From an uncultured Pelagibacteraceae bacterium (GTDB taxonomy: Bacteria > Pseudomonadota > Alphaproteobacteria > Pelagibacterales > Pelagibacteraceae), in contig CACBYC010000009.1 in the NCBI GenBank assembly GCA_902543405.1, positions 1 through 50,677 on the forward strand: a stretch of 50,677 nucleotides of DNA. The letters run 5' to 3'. The position numbers and the translations under genes are program-made. Of this stretch, positions 45,584 through 50,677 are shown one piece after another. Position 1 is the first letter of the stretch, and every line of letters starts with the position of its first letter. The notes beneath the pieces are model-generated. The model was given only the letters and a program-made list of their open reading frames with translations, was not told the origin of the DNA and did no database searches.

Positions 45584-46327
45584 ATGAATAAAATTAAATT
45601 TCTAATAATATATTTTTTTTTAATTTGTAATGTTTTTGCCGCAGAAATAAAAATTATTCTTGATAAGCCAGGTGAAGGAAAAAAAATTATTAATCACTCA
45701 TGGGTTCAAATTGAATACACAGGTTCTTTTGTTGATGGAAAAGTTTTCGATACCAACGTTGTAAAAGATAGACCTTTAGTTGTTCAAATAGGTATGAAAG
45801 AAGTTATACCTGGTTTTGAAATGGGTATAGTTGGAGCCAATAAAGGAACTGTCAGAAAAATTAAAATACCTGCTGAACTAGCATATGGAGCAACAGGCGC
45901 TGGAAATATAATACCGCCAAACTCCGATCTTATTTTTGAGTTCAAGATTATTGATGTTCTAGATCCAAATTATAATTTAATAACATCTGATGAATTAAAC
46001 AATTTATTGAAAAAAAATGCAGTAGTTTTAGATATTAGAACAGAAGACCAATGGATTAAAACTGGTGTAATTAAAGAGTCGTTTCAAGAAACAGCTTTTG
46101 ATAAAAATGGTAAATTTAATGTTTACCTTATGGATAGAGTAAGAGCTTTAGCTGGAGCAGAGTCTCAAAATATTGAAATTGTTTTTGTTAGTCATGATGG
46201 TGAAACAGCATCAATTTTAGGCAATGCTTTTGCAGAAGATCTTGGTTTTAAAAATGTTTATGTTCTTGATGGAGGAATTAAAGCTTGGATTAGTGAGGAA
46301 AAAGCATTAGTTTCCTTTTTAAAATAA
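45584..46327 (+). CDS. Exported FKBP-type PPIase fused to a rhodanese-like domain
   Basis: A 247-residue protein with signal peptide (MNKIKFLIIYFFLICNVFA). FKBP domain (about 38-125): GKVFDTNV, EVIPGFEMGIVGANKG and PAELAYGATGAG, all typical PPIase segments. Rhodanese-like domain (about 134-245): VVLDIRTEDQW and VYVLDGGIKAW. The active loop reads VSHDGETA with S203 where the catalytic Cys would be, so sulfur transfer is unlikely and the domain may be structural. The gene follows the monooxygenase directly with no gap. Confidence 0.82.
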   Translation: MNKIKFLIIYFFLICNVFAAEIKIILDKPGEGKKIINHSWVQIEYTGSFVDGKVFDTNVVKDRPLVVQIGMKEVIPGFEMGIVGANKGTVRKIKIPAELAYGATGAGNIIPPNSDLIFEFKIIDVLDPNYNLITSDELNNLLKKNAVVLDIRTEDQWIKTGVIKESFQETAFDKNGKFNVYLMDRVRALAGAESQNIEIVFVSHDGETASILGNAFAEDLGFKNVYVLDGGIKAWISEEKALVSFLK

Positions 46328-46344
46328 CGTCAATCATTTGGGAA

Positions 46345-47124
46345 ATGAAACTTAAAGATAGGGTAGCAATAGTTACAGGCGGAGGAAAAGGAATAGGACA
46401 AGAAATTTGTCTTGGTCTTGTAAAAGAAGGTGCAAAGATAGTTATCGCAGAAATAGATATTGAAAATTCAGAAAAAGCTAAAAAAAAAATTATAGAGGCA
46501 GGCAGTGAAGCAATAACTATAAAAACTGACGTTTCAAATCAAAAGAGCATCAACGAGATGGTGGATCAAACTATCAAACACTACGGTAAAATTGATATTC
46601 TAATAAACAATGCAGGAATTAGACATGTTAAGAAACTTTTAGATCATACAAAACAAGATTGGGATGATATGATTTCTGTGAATCTCACAGCACCTTTCCT
46701 TGCTAGTCAGGCTGTAATTCCTCATATGATTAAAAATGGAAAAGGTAAAATTATTAACTTTGGGTCGATAGCAAGTTTTATGGGAAGACCAGATAGGGTA
46801 GGATATGTAGCTGCAAAGAGCGGTGTCTTAGGCTTAACAAGAGCGTTATCAGTCGATCTAACTGGAAAAAATATTAATGTAAATACTATTTGTCCAGGTT
46901 TAATATCTACCTCATTTAATCAAAAATATGCTGAAGATCCAAAACATGGTGAAGCCTGGGGGAAAGAAACTGTAGTAGGTAGATGGGGAGAACCAAAAGA
47001 TATAGTTGGAGCAGCAGTATTTTTATCAAGCGATGATTCTGATTTCATAAATGGCTCTGAAATAAAAATAGATGGTGGATGGCTCTCTTCTAAAGTTAGA
47101 AGAGGAGAATTAGATAATGAGTAA
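46345..47124 (+). CDS. Short-chain dehydrogenase/reductase
   Basis: A 259-residue classical SDR with TGGGKGIG (11-18), NNAG, and the GYVAAKSG active-site segment (Y-x3-K). The end reads DSDFINGSEIKIDGGW. Likely oxidises a secondary alcohol or hydroxy acid. It overlaps the aldehyde dehydrogenase gene by 8 nt, so the two probably carry out successive steps. Confidence 0.9.
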   Translation: MKLKDRVAIVTGGGKGIGQEICLGLVKEGAKIVIAEIDIENSEKAKKKIIEAGSEAITIKTDVSNQKSINEMVDQTIKHYGKIDILINNAGIRHVKKLLDHTKQDWDDMISVNLTAPFLASQAVIPHMIKNGKGKIINFGSIASFMGRPDRVGYVAAKSGVLGLTRALSVDLTGKNINVNTICPGLISTSFNQKYAEDPKHGEAWGKETVVGRWGEPKDIVGAAVFLSSDDSDFINGSEIKIDGGWLSSKVRRGELDNE

Positions 47125-48634
47125 CTTTGAAAAAAATCTTGAACAAGCAATTAATAATGCAAAAAGATTAACTGATAAAATTTTAATTGATGGCAAACTA
47201 ATATCTGCTCAAACAAATAATAAGATACCAGTATTAAATCCAAGCACAGGAGACAATATCGGTTCTGCACCTCAATGTAATAAAGATGATGTTAATATTG
47301 CTGTTGAGTCAGCACACAAAGCTTTTCAAAAATGGAAAAAAATACCAGCAAGGGAAAGAGGAAAAATGGTTGCTGCTGGAGCAAAAAGATTAGAGGAAAG
47401 AAAGTCAGAAATTGAAACTTTATTATCATTAGATACAGGTAATGCTTTAAGGACACAGGCTATACCAGAAACAGGTGCTTCCATTGAACTTACAAATATG
47501 TTTGCTGGTTTGTCTGGAGAGTTAAAAGGAGAAAATTATCCAACCAATATTCCAAATAGTATTCATTATACCACCAGAGATCCAATTGGGGTTGTTTGTG
47601 CAATCGTACCTTGGAATGCGCCATTATTTTTAACAGTAGCAAAAATTGCTCCAGCTATTGTAGCAGGAAATAGTGTTGTTTTAAAAACAGCTGAACAAGC
47701 TCCATTTTGTGCTCTTCTACTATCGGAGATATTTCAACAAGAACTTCCTCCTGGTGTTTTAAATGTAATTTCAGGCTATGGAGAAGAGTGTGGCGAACCT
47801 CTGGTAACTCATGAAAAAGTAAGAAAAGTAACGTTTACTGGATCTTTTACTGTAGGAAAGATTATAGCGCAAAAAGCAGCTCCTAAATTATGTCCAGTTA
47901 CTTTAGAGCTTGGAGGAAAAAATCCAAATATAATAATGAGTGATGCAGATTTAGATATTGCAATTCAAGGGGTTATTGATGGAATGAGATATACTCGACA
48001 AGGACAAGCATGTACTGCTGGTTCAAGAGTTTATATTCAGGAAAAAATTTATGATCAAGTACTGGGTGGAGCTGCTGAAAAATTAAGTAAATTAAAAATG
48101 GGTAATGCTCTAGATGAAAGTTCTGACATTGGAGCAATTATTTCCGAAGAACAACTGAAACGAACTTTACATTATATGGATATTGCCAAAAAAAACTCTA
48201 CAACCAATGTTGTGCATGGTGGCAATCAAATAACAGGTGGTGATTATAAAAATGGTTTCTTCTATGAACCTACATTGATGTCAGGTGTTCCAGTAAGCTC
48301 TCCAGTTTGTCAAGAAGAAATATTTGGTCCTGTTGCTTGTGCAATACCATTTAAAACATTTGATGAAGTAATGAACAGTGCGAATGATACACCATTTGGA
48401 TTATCAGCGGTTTTGTGGACACAAAATTTATCTAGAGCTTTACAGTTTGTTGAAGAAATCGATGCAGGTTTTGTCCAAGTAAATCAATGTGTGGCGCCTA
48501 GAGCAAATGTTTCATATGGTGGTTTAAAAATGAGTGGGCTAGGAAAAGAGTACGCCTTTGATAGCATGATAAATCATTTTACTCAAAGTAAAACGGTTTT
48601 GATTAATAGAGGAAAATCAAATATAGATATTTAA
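47117..48634 (+). CDS. Aldehyde dehydrogenase family protein
   Basis: A 505-residue NAD(P)-dependent aldehyde dehydrogenase. Catalytic E264 is in LELGGKNP and the nucleophile C299 is in RQGQACTAG; PWNAPLF and SYGGLKMSGLGKE are also typical. The subgroup resembles betaine-aldehyde/4-trimethylaminobutyraldehyde-type enzymes but the substrate is not fixed. It starts 8 nt inside the SDR gene and ends 2 nt before the dehydrogenase gene. Confidence 0.92.
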   Translation: MSNFEKNLEQAINNAKRLTDKILIDGKLISAQTNNKIPVLNPSTGDNIGSAPQCNKDDVNIAVESAHKAFQKWKKIPARERGKMVAAGAKRLEERKSEIETLLSLDTGNALRTQAIPETGASIELTNMFAGLSGELKGENYPTNIPNSIHYTTRDPIGVVCAIVPWNAPLFLTVAKIAPAIVAGNSVVLKTAEQAPFCALLLSEIFQQELPPGVLNVISGYGEECGEPLVTHEKVRKVTFTGSFTVGKIIAQKAAPKLCPVTLELGGKNPNIIMSDADLDIAIQGVIDGMRYTRQGQACTAGSRVYIQEKIYDQVLGGAAEKLSKLKMGNALDESSDIGAIISEEQLKRTLHYMDIAKKNSTTNVVHGGNQITGGDYKNGFFYEPTLMSGVPVSSPVCQEEIFGPVACAIPFKTFDEVMNSANDTPFGLSAVLWTQNLSRALQFVEEIDAGFVQVNQCVAPRANVSYGGLKMSGLGKEYAFDSMINHFTQSKTVLINRGKSNIDI

Positions 48635-48636
48635 AT

Positions 48637-49563
48637 ATGACAGATCAAATAGCTTTTATTGGTGTTGGAAACATGGGTAACCCAATGGCAGCTCAATTAG
48701 TTAAGGCTGGTAAAAAAGTTAAAGCTTACGATGTTTCTCCAGAAATGATAAAAAAAGCTAAGGATGCGAATTTAGATGTGGTTGATACATTAGATGAGGT
48801 CCTTGAAGGTGCAAATTTTGTAATCTCAATGTTGCCTGAAGGCAAACATGTAAAATCTCTTTTTTTAGGAAACAAAGGTATTATTGATAAAATTTCAAAG
48901 GATGCTCTCATAATTGACTGTTCAACAATTGATATTGAAACTTCTTTATTACTAGGCAAGGAAGCAAAGAATAGAGGAATTAAAATGATTGATGCGCCTG
49001 TTACAGGAGGTGTTATGGGAGCAAGAGTAGGTAAATTAAATTTTTTAGTCGGTGGAGATGATGAAGTTGTAAATTTAGCTAAACCATTAATGGATATAAT
49101 GGGGCAAAAAATTTTACATGCTGGACCACAAGGAAGTGGAGTTGGAGTAAAGATTTGTAATAATATGTCTTTAGGAATTTCAATGATAGCAGCATCAGAG
49201 GCTCTAATGTTAGCGAAAAGACTAAAAATGGATTTAAAAAAAGTTCATGAAATTATGAAAAATGCCTCTGGAAATAATTGGGCTTTATCAACATATACAC
49301 CGCTGCCAAATTTAACAGATGGCGTTCCCTCTAATAACAAATATAGACCAGGCTTTTCTGCAGCCATGATGACTAAAGATTTAAAGTTAGCTAATGATGC
49401 TGCAAAATCTGTAAATGCTTCTACACCTCTAGGAAAACATGCCTTAGATATATTTAATGAATTTTGTGAAGGAGGTGATAGCGAAACAGATTATTCAGGT
49501 ATATCTAAAAAAATTGGCGGAGATGCTTGGGATTATCCCTTTGATCCTAAGGGTAAGAAATAG
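48637..49563 (+). CDS. 3-hydroxyisobutyrate dehydrogenase-family protein
   Basis: A 308-residue beta-hydroxyacid dehydrogenase. It opens IAFIGVGNMGNPMAAQLVKAG. Conserved substrate block DAPVTGGVMGAR (119-130) and the catalytic K172 in GSGVGVKICNNM with N176 are present. It may oxidise 3-hydroxyisobutyrate, tartronate or another hydroxy acid; together with the SDR, aldehyde dehydrogenase and TRAP neighbours, uptake and oxidation of a small hydroxy acid is plausible. Confidence 0.9.
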   Translation: MTDQIAFIGVGNMGNPMAAQLVKAGKKVKAYDVSPEMIKKAKDANLDVVDTLDEVLEGANFVISMLPEGKHVKSLFLGNKGIIDKISKDALIIDCSTIDIETSLLLGKEAKNRGIKMIDAPVTGGVMGARVGKLNFLVGGDDEVVNLAKPLMDIMGQKILHAGPQGSGVGVKICNNMSLGISMIAASEALMLAKRLKMDLKKVHEIMKNASGNNWALSTYTPLPNLTDGVPSNNKYRPGFSAAMMTKDLKLANDAAKSVNASTPLGKHALDIFNEFCEGGDSETDYSGISKKIGGDAWDYPFDPKGKK

Positions 49564-49625
49564 CTACTATTAAACCTCTAGTTGTATAAAAAATGCAACA
49601 ATTAATCGTTTTACATTTGTCATTC

Positions 49626-49647
49626 AATGAGATTTACTTCGCTCATT
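49626..49647 (+). other. Hairpin in the leader of the TRAP binding-protein gene
   Basis: A 6-bp stem, AATGAG/CTCATT, with a 10-nt loop sits about 35 nt upstream of the ATG within a 120-bp gap. It has no T tract, so it is not a terminator. It could stabilise the mRNA or regulate translation. No promoter boxes were clear enough to name here. Confidence 0.3.
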
Positions 49648-49683
49648 ATTAAGACTTAATAACAATAAAGAGAGGGATAAATA

Positions 49684-50677
49684 ATGAAAAAAATCACTTC
49701 AATGATTTTAGCTTTAGTATTTGCATTTTCAGTAATTGGATCTGCTTCTGCTAAAACATTAAAAATCCAACTTACTTTTCCTAAAACATCATACGATGGA
49801 CAAATCGTAAAAATGTGGACTGACAGAGTAACAAAACTAACTCGTGGAGAGTTAAAGTTTGAGCTTCTTTCAAAAGGTGAAGTTGTTGGTATGAAAGAAA
49901 CACTAGAAGCTGTTGACAAAGGTCTAGTAGATGGTGGTGCAGCATGGACTCACTACTGGTCAAACTATCACCCAGCTGCGATGTTATTTGGATCGCCAGT
50001 TGCTGGTGGAGGAATTGGTCTAAGCACTAAATCTTGGTTAGCTTGGTATTTCGATAATGGTGGTAAAGAATTATACGACCAATTATGGAGCGAAATGGGA
50101 ATGAATGTTAAAGGTTTCGTGATGGCATCATCAGGACCTGAAGCATTAGGTTGGTTTAAAGAGCCAATCAAAAACATGGATGATTTCAGAAAATACAGAT
50201 TCAGAACTCCTCCAGGAATTCCAGGACAAACATACAAAGATATCGGAATTGCATCAGTATCTTTATCAGGTGGTGATATTTTACCAGCACTTGAAAAAGG
50301 AACTATTGATGCTGCTGAATGGTGTTGTCCAAAACCAGACTCAGTTTTTGGTTTTCAAAAAGTTCTTAAAAACTACTATCTACAAGGATTACACCAAAAC
50401 GTAGTAAATGGTGATATATATATTAATGGAGATGTTTACAATTCTTTAACTGACCATCAAAAATATGCAATGGAAGTTGCGTCTGAAGCGATGATCACTA
50501 GAAACATCACTAATAGAGCTGTAGAAAATGGTAAAGCGTTAATCGATCTTACTGAAAATCACGGTGTAAAACTTTGGGATACACCAGCTGATTATTTCAC
50601 TGAGTACATGAACGCTGCTCAAGCAACTCTTAAAAAGAATGCTGCATCAAATGCTTTCTTTAAAGAAGTTTATGAGC
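49684..50677 (+). CDS. TRAP transporter substrate-binding protein (DctP type), 3' end cut by window
   Basis: A reading frame of about 331 residues still open at the right edge. It begins with a signal peptide (MKKITSMILALVFAFSVIGS, cleavage after ASA). The mature part matches DctP-type solute-binding proteins: LKIQLTFPKTSYDGQ, a central FRKYRFRTPPG with the Arg that usually binds the carboxylate, and GTIDAAEWCCPKPD, as in TakP-like members for 2-oxo acids. Membrane subunits would lie beyond the window. A GAGAGGGA Shine-Dalgarno precedes the start. Confidence 0.9.
   Translation, partial: MKKITSMILALVFAFSVIGSASAKTLKIQLTFPKTSYDGQIVKMWTDRVTKLTRGELKFELLSKGEVVGMKETLEAVDKGLVDGGAAWTHYWSNYHPAAMLFGSPVAGGGIGLSTKSWLAWYFDNGGKELYDQLWSEMGMNVKGFVMASSGPEALGWFKEPIKNMDDFRKYRFRTPPGIPGQTYKDIGIASVSLSGGDILPALEKGTIDAAEWCCPKPDSVFGFQKVLKNYYLQGLHQNVVNGDIYINGDVYNSLTDHQKYAMEVASEAMITRNITNRAVENGKALIDLTENHGVKLWDTPADYFTEYMNAAQATLKKNAASNAFFKEVYE

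Noticed and set aside
1-50677. tRNA or rRNA genes, CRISPR arrays, insertion sequences or phage genes
   Set aside because: No cloverleaf-like, repeat-spacer, transposase or structural phage sequence was noticed in reading both strands; this was by eye, not by software.

Overview
The window is AT-rich (roughly one third G+C by eye) and very densely coded. Neighbouring genes often share a 1-nt or 4-nt start/stop overlap, and few gaps exceed 100 bp. Gene content, codon bias (AAA/AAT/TTA-rich) and metabolism point to a SAR11 alphaproteobacterium (Candidatus Pelagibacter or a close relative): betaine-homocysteine methyltransferase, several dimethylglycine/sarcosine dehydrogenases, a DMSP lyase of the DddP type, Fe3+ ABC uptake and a TRAP transporter. 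This is inferred from content; no 16S or marker comparison was possible. No tRNA, rRNA, CRISPR array, IS element or phage gene was recognised.

Layout. (A) 1-10.2 kb, plus strand: one long operon-like run for methylated osmolytes. It holds a BHMT-like methyltransferase (cut by the window edge), a dimethylglycine-dehydrogenase-like flavoprotein, a SAM methyltransferase, a Rieske oxygenase of the quaternary-amine type, a SET-domain protein, a DddP-type DMSP lyase, a kinase/nucleotidyltransferase pair, an ECHDC3-like hydratase, a CoA-binding protein, a flavodoxin-fold oxidoreductase and two small exported or membrane proteins. (B) 10.3-16.0 kb: a second DMGDH-like gene fused by 1-nt overlaps to etfB-etfA, then ETF-ubiquinone oxidoreductase. 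This is a complete route from N-methyl oxidation to the quinone pool. (C) 16.0-19.5 kb: DUF2237 and hisI on the minus strand, then folE, an AcuI-type acryloyl-CoA reductase and a LysR regulator on the plus strand. (D) 19.5-23.6 kb: Fe3+ ABC transporter with a Fur-like operator and a Cys-containing microprotein. (E) 23.6-27.8 kb: third DMGDH-like gene, TauD-type dioxygenase and AEC transporter.

(F) 27.8-30.8 kb: a tartrate/D-malate dehydrogenase-type gene and GMP reductase on the minus strand, divergent from a fluoroacetate-dehalogenase-like hydrolase whose catalytic and halide-pocket residues are all present. (G) 30.9-37.9 kb: tldD-tldE, TPR protein, histidine phosphatase, aminotransferase, atypical SDR, SOUL haem-binding protein and an exported cupin. 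(H) 37.9-43.9 kb, minus strand: an unidentified basic small protein with its own promoter and Shine-Dalgarno, a creatinase-like M24 protein lacking metal ligands, a hydratase, M23 peptidase, SDR, TerC and a GMC oxidoreductase. (I) 44.0-50.7 kb, plus strand: Baeyer-Villiger-type monooxygenase, exported FKBP-rhodanese fusion, SDR, aldehyde dehydrogenase, 3-hydroxyisobutyrate-dehydrogenase-like gene, and a TRAP substrate-binding protein cut by the right edge.

Together the window reads as an osmolyte and methyl-donor catabolic region: glycine betaine to dimethylglycine to sarcosine to glycine with electrons through ETF, and DMSP to DMS plus acrylate with acryloyl-CoA reduction. Uptake and housekeeping genes are interspersed. 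The least explained elements are the SET protein inside the osmolyte operon, the APS-kinase-like/nucleotidyltransferase pair, the metal-less M24 protein, the FKBP-rhodanese fusion with an altered rhodanese loop, and the two unidentified small proteins near 20.7 and 38.0 kb.
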